NCBI GenBank assembly: GCA_000934455.1
Contig: KN885475.1
Coordinates: forward strand, 25,664-54,501
From: Apostichopus parvimensis
Taxonomy: Eukaryota; Echinodermata; Holothuroidea; Aspidochirotida; Stichopodidae
Length of the DNA: 28,838 nucleotides
Direction: 5' to 3'
Positions 12,601 to 19,770 of the stretch are shown here, piece after piece. Numbering within the stretch: position 1 is the stretch's first letter; every line of letters begins with the position of its first letter. The notes under the pieces are model-generated. The model was not told the origin of the DNA, searched no databases, and was given only the letters and a program-made list of their open reading frames with translations. Both the position numbers and the translations under genes were made by a program.

Positions 12601-15600
12601 TACCTATTCTCTTTCTGCACGTGCACACCAACACGACCGCTATGATCACAATGATCGTTAGTAAAGCTCCCACAATACTGGTTATTGTTAAAATGTTTGA
12701 ATCCCGCTCTCTGAGAAGCACTGCGGGATGAAAAAGATATATAAAATAAATATTGACGAAACAGTTTTACACAATAAATGCACATTTTCGAATAGTTATT
12801 CTAATAACACTGTAAATATTTTTTACTTCAACAAGCCATACTTGCCATTGTTAAAGAGTAGATCCACTTTGGTAGAAAGACTGAATAGTTCGGAATTCTC
12901 TCCTACAGCGTGACACTCTACAGTAAGTTTATCTGGAGCTGTTAGAGTGATGTCATAATTGACTGTGAGAGATACGTCATATACGTCACCCTTCTGTGTC
13001 ACTTTCAATGCATGCTGTGTAAACACAACAGGGGATCCCTGTCGAAATGCTCTCCATTCAAGTGACACCTCTGGTCTTATTCCTAGTACCGAGCATGTCA
13101 ATACGTCTCGAGGTTCCTTTTCCAGCACACAGTACTGTTGGTGATTACAACCGTCTACCACTGGGAAAGCTGGTGTTGGATCGACTGGAATGATATACCA
13201 ATAACACCAAAAATTATCCTAATATTGAACAGTAGTAACATAAAGGTAGATGGGTATGTTAAGAGCACACTAGTTAAGTTACTAACTTCATTACCAATAC
13301 GTAATTAATAGGCATACACCGTGAAGGACTCAAATCATTTCCTTGATCAGATGCAGTCCAATACCACAACTACGATGTTAAAGAAACGTTCCATAAAACA
13401 AAGTTATGGTGTCAAAGTTACCAGTATAGTTCAAATAAGGTGGTGTTATTCTACTCTTGAAAGTGCCAAGTGAAACTAGTAGAGGTCTTTCCCCGTGTAA
13501 TTACGACTGAGGTAGATTTAAAAAAAAAGGTGAGGGGATTAACTAACTGCACCTGGGAAACTTCGTTATTGAACAGACTGTTACACGTAATATTTGCAGT
13601 AGTTTTACATAGTGTATGTTCGAGATTGACAATCATTGATTTGAAGAATAGCTCCTTGGGACACAAGGAAAACAGTGAGTGGTGTAACTGCAAAGAACGC
13701 TTGAAAAAAAGGATGCGACTAGTAGAGATAGATCATACGTAACTTGATTTGAATGACTAACATGTTATGCACGATTACAGCAATACCCTTTACGAAAAGC
13801 CTTGAGCGGATACAGAAAAAAATCATTGTCGAAAAGCCTTTATAACGATAAAATGATATTAACCATCGTACCAATGACAAACACATTGTGCAATTTGATG
13901 CCTCCGCTGACACCGTTGTCGTAGAGACACACGTATAGTCCTTCATGCTCTACCAGCGTGTTATGTAAAGAGAGACTTCCATCAACTTCAAGTTTGTAGT
14001 CCTTGTAGGTCATACGCGTGAGATTATTTGGCTGGAAGATACTAACAAACATGGTTTCAACATCACCTTGTCTGCCGTTTAATCGTTTCCACGTTATTAA
14101 GTTTAAGACACGGTCATTACATGATAACTTCATTCGTGAACGAATCTTCACATAAGTTTTATTAGCATGCAACATAGAAGTGTAATCAACTAGACGTTCA
14201 ATCAGAATCATGTTTTCTTCTTTCATCAAATTCAAAGGAACACTAGAAGCCTGACAGACCAAGATTGTAAGAAAAGATGATTCCCCAAAAAAGAACTTTG
14301 TTTTAGCAATTGATGTATACGTTACATTATTGTTTGTGAAATTCATGTAATTTGAGGGTAAGATGAAATCCCTTTCATGTGTCCGTTTTGCCCAACTCAA
14401 ATAGATCTCGGGACGGCTGCCTCTGGTGGTGCAAGTGACTTCAATCTGATTTAAAGTCAACTTCGTACAAACGTTACCGGATGTGTGTGGACACTGGTCA
14501 ATAACAGGAATGGTCGCTGCTGGTGTTACTGCAGGCAGAAGAAAGAATTATTATTGTTGTGTTAATTAATACGTTGATTTGTAATACAAAAATCAAAGCC
14601 CATAGAGAAATCTAACAGCATGCAAAAACCTGTTTACTCATCGGCTGTACTCAAGTTACTACGAGAATCTGGGAAACTGTAACAATCTCCAGTTTGTCTA
14701 AATTTAATAAACTATACTGAATATCAGTTTCTGTTCTGTTTTTCTGAAATACAAAAAACCAATTTAACTTACATAGTTGACACAAAACTATCATTTGTTA
14801 CAATTGTTTTATTACTGTTAACGAGTTCGTTGAAAGAGCCCTTTAATAAAAGGGGTCAAATGTTAATACAATAATGTAAGCACTGTTTCCTGTAAGCTGT
14901 TAGCATCGATTATAAACCCTGCTGATTATCAAACAGTCACAATTGACTAATATAACTGATCAGAGGCAAAGTAAGTACAACAATTAATGTCGACTACTAC
15001 TCGTACAGTCTTTATTTACAAGTTTAATTCACTAGAATATTATGCCCATTTGGCAACCACGATTTATTTGAGGCACTTACCAGTCGTGAATACACTGATT
15101 TCATAGGACACTGCTGAGACTGCACTGGAGATAGCTCTCGTCACGGAGTAAACTGCTTCGTGTTCTACGGTAACACTTTGAATAACCAATGATCCATTGG
15201 CATGAATGTCAAACTCTCCTGACTCATACCCGTCTCCACTTTTTACACCATCATGATAAAGCAGGATGGACCTCATTTCGTCCAAATTATACCAAGCTAC
15301 TAGAGAAAAACTTCCGTTAAAGGAGCACTGAATGAGTCCAGACTTTCCAATTTCTAGGTATTGTATCAAAGAACATTCTGGGACTTCAGTTGGAATTTCT
15401 GTAAATGTAAGACATGTCATTGTACGGTTGTCGTCTTTAAATCGAACCATTTTAGAGTTGTACGTTATTGGATTGGATGTACCGCTCAACTACAAACAAA
15501 TTGGTTGTTTCACAGTACTTTCTGTCAACATATCTGCAAACTCAATTGATTTCAAGAACATTTTAATTAAACACAGTGTACTCACCAGTAAAACCCTTGT

Positions 15601-15646
15601 GAAATACCACTGCTGCTAATACCGCCACCACAAAACGGAATGCCAT
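3504..15646 (-). CDS. Transmembrane Ig-NACHT-LRR receptor, 11 exons
   Basis: I assembled exons 15586-15646, 15081-15398, 13872-14528, 12846-13184, 12604-12720, 12073-12213, 9565-11081, 5445-5692, 5061-5286, 4535-4740 and 3530-3606. Reading through after the last one reaches a stop at 3504-3506. Seen: all phases match (first six introns phase 1; then 0, 2, 0, 2) and the product is about 1,302-1,310 residues. Order: signal peptide (1-20), Ig domains (about 21-126, 127-236, 237-345, 346-458), transmembrane helix (about 468-491), cytoplasmic linker (498-545), NACHT (Walker A 627-635, Walker B 704-713, sensor LTTRP 739-743), winged-helix region (around 926-943) and an LRR-like tail (1051 on). Family knowledge: NACHT proteins are STAND ATPases that oligomerise when activated. 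Inference: a type I surface receptor with an Ig ectodomain and a cytosolic NLR body, probably an innate immune sensor. The weakest points are the donor at 5061/5060 and the 3' end, where one more exon is possible. Confidence 0.82.
4535..4740 (-). CDS. Exon 10: LRR-like region, third part
   Basis: The 206-base exon has strong borders, acceptor ttcctatttttcag and donor CG|gtaagt. It encodes IPISHLRLRWSFSGFDGKDI, then LSSLSSVEQISINGG and SEEEVIGLINYGIKSPRFKAL. The LxxLxx(I/L)xI spacing and the SPRFKALRL end resemble leucine-rich repeats at the C-terminus of invertebrate NACHT proteins. It is too short to appear as a conspicuous open frame. Confidence 0.75.
5061..5286 (-). CDS. Exon 9: LRR-like region, second part
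   Basis: The 226-base exon is entered in phase 2 at ttgcaatcag|A. It encodes FSLIINDELQLSGREVDCSG and then TTITVERTTFEWGLNYLD, alternating hydrophobic strands that could be divergent repeats. An alternative acceptor 9 bases downstream (aaatttcag) keeps the frame. To meet the next exon it must leave at AAT|gtgctt, a weak donor. An unspliced frame would stop at 5040-5042. Confidence 0.55.
5445..5692 (-). CDS. Exon 8: start of LRR-like C-terminal region
   Basis: The acceptor acaattatcattcag opens a 248-base phase 0-2 exon that joins the NACHT exon in frame. The protein (VEVYNISSLDG..., ...WEMEKLFISEPTLKRL) is rich in Leu, Ile and Val but has no clear LRR consensus. It probably corresponds to the HD2 to LRR transition of NLR proteins. 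The 3.9-kb intron before it is the largest in the gene. The donor (TT|gtaaac) is moderate. Confidence 0.65.
6376..6440 (+). repeat. 65-bp direct repeat, copy 1
   Basis: Identical base for base to 6683-6747 (from GCATGATAATAGC to GTTCAGTTTCG). The copies start 307 bases apart and flank 242 bases of unrelated sequence. Perfect identity means a recent event such as duplication, a short-LTR-like element or an assembly artefact. Confidence 0.95.
6683..6747 (+). repeat. 65-bp direct repeat, copy 2
   Basis: Second copy of the repeat at 6376-6440, with no differences. The sequence on either side is not shared. Confidence 0.95.
7772..7789 (+). repeat. Homopolymer of 18 G
   Basis: An uninterrupted run of 18 guanines inside intron 7, unusual in AT-rich DNA. 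Its length is probably variable and may be misread in assembly. It is on the template strand of the receptor gene, so the transcript carries a C run. Confidence 0.95.
9565..11081 (-). CDS. Exon 7: NACHT ATPase module
   Basis: The 1,517-base exon encodes the whole nucleotide-binding core. A lead of about 80 residues (starting YSEKTERFMKQLKAKYEILY) comes before the P-loop GEPGYGKST. Then come LVLLDGFDEY (Walker B with the extended acidic NACHT signature), ILTTRP (sensor 1), a PVLDDFCQVPLF segment like the helical-domain GxP region of NLRs, and FYHKIFCEWYAAHYIA matching the winged-helix FLHxxFQEFxAA pattern. The exon ends CAG|gtaagt, a perfect donor in phase 0, joining the next LRR-like exon. 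Without splicing, the frame runs 47 codons more to a TAG at 9421-9423, giving a possible LRR-less isoform. ATP binding and oligomerisation are inferred from the family. Confidence 0.93.
11082..12072. other. Intron 6 of the Ig-NACHT gene
   Basis: 991 bases between the cytoplasmic linker exon and the NACHT exon. No death, CARD, TIR or other adaptor domain can be read on the minus strand. A 64-codon frame at 11154-11348 lacks a compatible acceptor. Confidence 0.55.
12073..12213 (-). CDS. Exon 6: cytoplasmic linker with ITIM-like motif
   Basis: The 141-base exon has a strong acceptor (tttgttttcatttcag) and donor T|gtgagc. It is phase 1-1, so it fits exactly between the transmembrane and NACHT exons and could also be skipped without breaking frame. 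It encodes a basic start (ARRKPIEM), then VMYGNL, which matches the ITIM pattern (V/I/L/S)xYxx(L/V/I), and a second tyrosine in LELYSW. I do not recognise a domain. Support comes from splice signals, phase and frame, without known homology. Confidence 0.62.
12604..12720 (-). CDS. Exon 5: transmembrane segment
   Basis: The 117-base phase 1-1 exon has acceptor tttttcatcccgcag and donor G|gtatat. It encodes a polar lead (LLRERDSN), about 24 hydrophobic residues (starting ILTITSIVGALLTIIVIIAV) and a stop-transfer CTCRKR. The positive-inside rule places the Ig domains outside and everything after this exon in the cytosol. Confidence 0.88.
12846..13184 (-). CDS. Exon 4: fourth Ig-like (C2-type) domain
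   Basis: The 339-base phase 1-1 exon encodes DGCNHQQYC, DVLTCSVLGIRPEVSLEW and LTVECHAVG: an extra N-terminal Cys pair, core Cys, Trp and Cys. It is clearly a duplicate of the C2 half of exon 3, with the same extra Cys pair and the same G(S/I)RPE(I/V) turn. The only donor keeping frame is G|gcaagt, a GC-AG intron border with an otherwise perfect consensus. The alternative GT three bases further on (caa|gtatgg) would break the phase with the transmembrane exon. Confidence 0.82.
13185..13871. other. Intron 3 of the Ig-NACHT gene
   Basis: 687 bases between the third and fourth Ig domains. A 90-codon plus-strand frame and an 80-codon minus-strand frame overlap each other here with no Ig core residues, no splice-compatible phase and no recognisable motif. 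I see nothing coding. Confidence 0.6.
13872..14528 (-). CDS. Exon 3: second (C2-type) and third (V-type) Ig-like domains
   Basis: A 657-base phase 1-1 exon with an excellent pyrimidine-rich acceptor (cttcttctgcctgcag). The first half has an extra Cys pair (DQCPHTSGNVC), B-strand Cys in IEVTCTT, GSRPEIYLSW with the core Trp, and F-strand Cys in LVCQAS. The second half has MKLSCND, LITWKR and EHEGLYVCLYD, a canonical V-like set. Several N-linked glycosylation sites (NFT, NVT, NKT, NLT) suit an extracellular position. Two domains in one exon imply loss of the intron that separates V and C2 units elsewhere in the locus. The donor (G|gtacga) is weaker than the others. Confidence 0.82.
15081..15398 (-). 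CDS. Exon 2: first Ig-like (V-type) domain
   Basis: The 318-base exon is phase 1-1, bordered by acceptor cttacatttacag and a perfect donor G|gtaagt. It encodes a V-set-like fold: B-strand Cys in GLIQCSF, C-strand Trp in LVAWYN, and an E-F stretch NGSLVIQSV then VEHEAVYSV. The F-strand Cys expected in YxC is replaced (YSV), so the usual disulfide cannot form. The frame stays open further upstream to 15489, but a TAG precedes it and the phase would then clash with exon 1, so I chose the acceptor at 15399. Confidence 0.78.
15586..15646 (-). CDS. Exon 1: signal peptide
   Basis: The start codon has a strong Kozak context (GCCATGG). The encoded MAFRFVVAVLAAVVFHKGFT is a classic signal peptide: a short polar start, then a hydrophobic core. 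The exon ends ACT G followed by the consensus donor gtgagt, giving a phase-1 intron of 187 bases. The product therefore enters the secretory pathway, which fits the Ig and transmembrane exons downstream. Confidence 0.85.
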
Positions 15647-16118
15647 GGCGATGAAATGTCACGTTTAACTGAACGAATAATCTAAAACTTAAAATGGTAA
15701 AGAAGAATCACAATTTTGAGATTAAAACATGTATTTGATACACGATTTGAAGGTAACATTACTAATTAGGCTATACTGATCAATTTCTCGCAGAGCTGTA
15801 CCTTTCCGACGAAACATGCCCACGATTTCAAAATAAGATAGGATGTGGAATGTATCTTGATAAAAGTATATAACCATTAATTTCTGCATTGATATGTTAA
15901 GACTGATAGCGATATAAACAATGACTGGATATCAACTATAATGTATTCTACCTGATCATCATTAAGAGCTTTCGTGGACTATTGTGTCATTCTTTAATGT
16001 GATATTATATAAGCATCCGTAGTTTCTTTTGTGCAATGGAACTATGATAGGTCTACATCACCTTTAATCCCACAGTCGTCAGATTCTCCATTGATGTAAG
16101 TCGGTAAAAGTGAAAAAA
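15647..16118. promoter_or_regulatory. Divergent promoter region between two Ig genes
   Basis: Only 472 bases separate the start codons of the minus-strand Ig-NACHT gene (15646) and the plus-strand Ig gene (16119). A TATATAAG box at 16006-16013 would suit the plus gene, with transcription starting roughly 30 bases on and a 5' leader of about 80 bases containing a short upstream ATG (ATGGAACTATGA). A TATATACT on the minus strand (15872-15865) could serve the other gene. Such spacing allows shared control, but promoter elements are inferred from motif and position only. Confidence 0.4.
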
Positions 16119-16449
16119 ATGGCAGCAGCTTGTAAGATGTTTGACGCTTTAGTAATTCACTTGTTATGTGTGTACTGTTTATCTGCTAAACATATACATA
16201 ACTATTCAGTTCCAGTTAATGGTTCTATCCTTCTTCAATGTTGTGAAAATAAAAATCAAATCCTTTGGGAATTTCAAGAGGACCTTCTGTTTATAGCAGG
16301 TTTTTTGATTCGTGAGGATTTCTCAACAAATCTGTTTTTACTACAGAATAGCTCTCTATACATCAACCCGATATCGTTACATCATATTGGAAAGTACGAA
16401 TGCTTTAAAAAAGAAGTATCCATGTCAACTTTCTTCATAGACGTGGAAG
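16119..16449 (+). CDS. Exon 1: signal peptide and V-type Ig domain
   Basis: The start MAAACKMFDALVIHLLCVYC is a signal peptide; the ATG has an acceptable context (AAAAATGG) and follows a TATA box by about 110 bases. The Ig core is seen as SILLQCCE (B-strand Cys), QILWEF (Trp) and HHIGKYECF (F-strand Cys with the GxYxC motif). The exon leaves at GAAG|gtgtgt in phase 1. Unlike the neighbour, signal peptide and first Ig domain share one exon. Confidence 0.8.
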
Positions 16450-17166
16450 GTGTGTATCTATTTTTTTTATCTCACAGGTCAAAACAGAATAGTTAATGGT
16501 TGTTCTCTTTTCTTTTTCTCTATTTTTTTTCTATTATATAATGGCACTCATTTAATTTGTGTTGATTTAGTTAACGCTATGGGCATACATGAAATATGTG
16601 GACGTCTTCAGTTTCGTTGTTTGTTTGATTTTTTTTGGTTTTGTTTTCTTTTAATTTTAGATAGCGATGTTTTTATTCTTTATGAGGATAAACATAACTG
16701 TTATAGGATGTTCTTTGGTTTTGATGTCTATTTAGGATGGGAATGGAAAGAATAGCCAACACATTTTGATCTGGACTATACTTATACGGAACAATCATTT
16801 GTGGTTCTTGCTTTTTACCTTTGTCTTTTTCCAAAGCTCCGCCAACTTTATCCATATGGGTCAATACTTATTCATACCATAGTAACGGAGATGCAATTTA
16901 CCTCCCTTTTAATGAATTCGTACCTGTGTCATGTCACGCGACCGGTAGCAGACCCGCAGTTAACATATCCTTTACGGTGGACAATGAATTCATATTGAGG
17001 ACAGATAGCTACACTACAACCAATGCTGGTCTGGACGGAAAAAGCTTTGATACAAGAACAACGGTTTTACTTCATACGATCAGGGAAAGTGGAAATGTTT
17101 CGTGCCAAAGTAGTTATCTAACTTACTCATCTGAAAGAAGACTAAGTGTCAAGTACTTTACTTATG
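16119..17166 (+). CDS. Ig-superfamily gene, first two exons (paralogue of the Ig-NACHT ectodomain), incomplete
   Basis: Exons 16119-16449 and 16837-17166 are joined by a phase-1 intron; the second ends in phase 1 at a perfect donor (G|gtaagt), so more exons must follow. The product starts with a signal peptide, then a V-type and a C2-type Ig domain, the same order and phase as the ectodomain of the neighbouring minus-strand receptor. GSRPAVNIS in the second domain corresponds to GSRPEIYLS in the neighbour. The continuation runs toward the 300-N gap. An AG at 17302 (phase 1, reading VSAKIRNN... then a hydrophobic start up to the gap) might be a transmembrane exon. Another acceptor at about 18140 would add only four residues and a stop. 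It could encode a membrane partner, a secreted decoy or a truncated duplicate. Confidence 0.75.
16837..17166 (+). CDS. Exon 2: C2-type Ig domain
   Basis: A strong pyrimidine tract (cctttgtctttttccaaag) opens a 330-base phase 1-1 exon. Core residues are VPVSCHATGSRPAVN and SGNVSCQSS. The expected C-strand Trp is a Phe here (NISFTVD). Compared with the C2 domains of the minus-strand gene, the extra N-terminal Cys pair is missing. Confidence 0.8.
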
Positions 17167-17362
17167 GTAAGTGTTTGTATTAGTTCATCAAAGTATCATT
17201 AATTAACGCACTATTCTTATTAATTTACTCACCAAGAATGTATTCGGTTTTCCTTTGAAGTAATCCACAACTGGAACCACCCTAATATTACGACTTGTGC
17301 AGGAGTTTCTGCAAAAATTAGGAATAACATGGATAAAATTATACATTTATTTTTTATTTTGA

Positions 17363-17662
17363 NNNNNNNNNNNNNNNNNNNNNNNNNNNNNNNNNNNNNN
17401 NNNNNNNNNNNNNNNNNNNNNNNNNNNNNNNNNNNNNNNNNNNNNNNNNNNNNNNNNNNNNNNNNNNNNNNNNNNNNNNNNNNNNNNNNNNNNNNNNNNN
17501 NNNNNNNNNNNNNNNNNNNNNNNNNNNNNNNNNNNNNNNNNNNNNNNNNNNNNNNNNNNNNNNNNNNNNNNNNNNNNNNNNNNNNNNNNNNNNNNNNNNN
17601 NNNNNNNNNNNNNNNNNNNNNNNNNNNNNNNNNNNNNNNNNNNNNNNNNNNNNNNNNNNNNN
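17363..17662. other. Assembly gap of 300 N
   Basis: Exactly 300 unknown bases, probably a placeholder size. It lies where the plus-strand Ig gene should continue, so that gene cannot be completed from this window. Confidence 0.99.
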
Positions 17663-17696
17663 TATAGTTAACAACCAATTGAATCGAATCAAATTA

Positions 17697-17940
17697 CTTT
17701 CATTATATTTGGTATATCCATTTTATTAATCCAACAGCGATAATTAGTGACTTATAAGGCGTGTTAAAACATTGTAGGTATGTTATCTGTAAATTTTGCA
17801 ATCGAACCTAATCTTAGTTTACTTGGCTTTGCAGAGAATTCAATTCACTTGATACCTAAAAATTCATTTGATTGAAACATGAGTATCATTGAATATGTCA
17901 TTTCAGAACATAGTTGGTTCATTTAATCTTGTTGAATGTA
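17697..17940 (+). repeat. Diverged duplicated block, copy A
   Basis: Shares collinear sequence with 25274-25650, most clearly GAACCTAATCTTAGTTTACT (17807-17826), plus surrounding phrases in the same order (ATAAT-AGTGA, ACATTGTA-GTATG, GATTGAAAC, ATG-CATTT). Indels separate the copies, so the duplication is old. Confidence 0.65.
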
Positions 17941-19564
17941 CCCCCATTCTTTCCACGTAACGAGTCATGCGAAACTGTCCATGATCATTCATAAGACGTT
18001 AAGTTAATTTGAATGAACTTGCTTTAGTACTATAAATAATTCAATCACATGGTATTAAGTGTATGTGTATGAGTGAGCCTACACCTGAGTTGTTACACAA
18101 ACAGATGTACTTAGTGCTATTATGGTATTTCTTCTTTTCAGCTCGAAATATTTAACTCGGCTGAGACTTCAACAAATGTGAAAACCACACATTACAATAT
18201 ACAAATATGTTTACTTACATTGAAACTTAAGCACAAGTTCTCTACAATACCGAGTGACCTCCCCAACCCACATTTATCGGAGAACCATATATTAGCTGCG
18301 GGCGAAAAAAGACTCTGTTTCATTAGATGCAACCCATATAACGGCATAGTGGGGGTTTAAAGAGAAATTTAGCCATGTATGTACATGTAAATACATTTAA
18401 TGGAAAATTGAACACATTGCAAACATTTTAAAACTTTTATGAAAAAAAGTAAAATTGCTGGCTCTATAATACTTGTATTTACTTTTATTTTTAAGGTCAC
18501 TGATTCCAACACCGTAAAAGTCAAATGTATTTATTTTTCTAAATCGACGCGGTTAATCGATGTGGATTTTTTAACCATGTGCAAGCAACTAATTTCATAT
18601 TGCCTTAAGCTTATAGTGATGACTATATTTAACGACTTTCCAGATGATTTTTTTAATCTTTTTAGCGCTCTGGGAAAGCACTCATATAGTTTCGTTCCAT
18701 TGTTAGTTATTTGAATCTAAGTATTTATTTAAAGCAGCTGATTGCGTGTTTTTGCCATTTTCCTACCCTTTTGACATGTCCATCGAGATATACATGTATA
18801 CGTGACAAATCAACAAACTAAGATATAGCCAAGTTTTTTCCCTGCGAAGAGCTTTCATTGGCGAGTAATTAGGACTTTTGCAGATAATGAGTAGAGTGTC
18901 TACCGACAAATTCCTCATTTCAAAATAATCGCACGCTTTTCCCCAAATCTACTCTTTGAATTCAACCAATCAATGAATAGCTAACATCTATATTTATAAA
19001 TATTTAAAAGAAAATATCTTCGACAAAAACAACGTTCAAAGTTGTAACCTGTTCGACTTTTATTCCACCATTTGAAGTTAGATTAAAACAGATAAGCTAG
19101 TTATGCATGTCGTTATGGCAACCTGGGGTCAATGAGGTTTAGAAAATTATAGAAAAGCACGCCAAGAAAAACTGCTTTAACATCTTGATTTGATACTTGT
19201 TTTCGTCTTTTCTTAAACACAATGCAAGATACAATAAATAAAACTGAAAAAAAAATCTGATTCACACAATAGTAGTTTTTGTTGAGTATGAATCTGGTAA
19301 TTTCCGTTTCGCAATGCCAGAAGATCTTTGTCTATATACTATTCATTATATTAAGTCTTTAAGATATTTGTTATAATTTAGCTAATGGATAATAAACTTC
19401 ACAGGGGAATATTATATTCGGTTTCGTTTTATTGTTAGCATTGCTAGATACTCCCGATAGAATGATTGTTTTATTTTTAACCTTTGAGTTTGTGATACTT
19501 TATGATATCTTCAATCTGCTAAAACAAACTGAATGCTTCATTGTATATGTGAAAATACCGCATT

Positions 19565-19770
19565 CATTATTGATTTATCAGATAAAAAAAGTTAACGAAT
19601 ATAATTCTCTTTCAGTTTCGTTTCACTTTGTGTATTGTCTTTCTAGTAAGTGTGTAAAGAGGTACTTTCTTTTTTGAGAAGATGTAACTTTCACCGGGGT
19701 CTGAATAACATCATTGTGTAAATAAAAAAGTTGCCTCGCAGAGCAAGAGAGAGCCGATAAGTTTCTTGTT
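19565..19770 (+). repeat. Duplicated block related to 22240-22440
   Basis: The two blocks share TTATCAGATAA, AATTCTCTTTCAGTTTCGTT and a diverged tail of about 120 bases in the same order. The CTTTCAG looks like a splice acceptor, but nothing coding is preserved between the copies. Confidence 0.6.

Noticed and set aside
15399-15489. Extended N-terminal reading frame before the first Ig exon
   Set aside because: It is directly preceded by an in-frame TAG, and using the AG at 15490 gives phase 0 against a phase-1 signal peptide exon. The AG at 15399 restores phase 1 and a normal domain start.
18439-18714. 91-codon plus-strand frame with hydrophobic stretches
   Set aside because: AT-rich composition produces Phe, Leu and Ile runs. 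No splice-compatible start and no link in phase to the plus-strand Ig gene could be shown.
19592-19625. Possible 30-base microexon between CTTTCAG and gtaagt
   Set aside because: The duplicated copy at about 22280 lacks the donor, and the peptide has no meaning in context.
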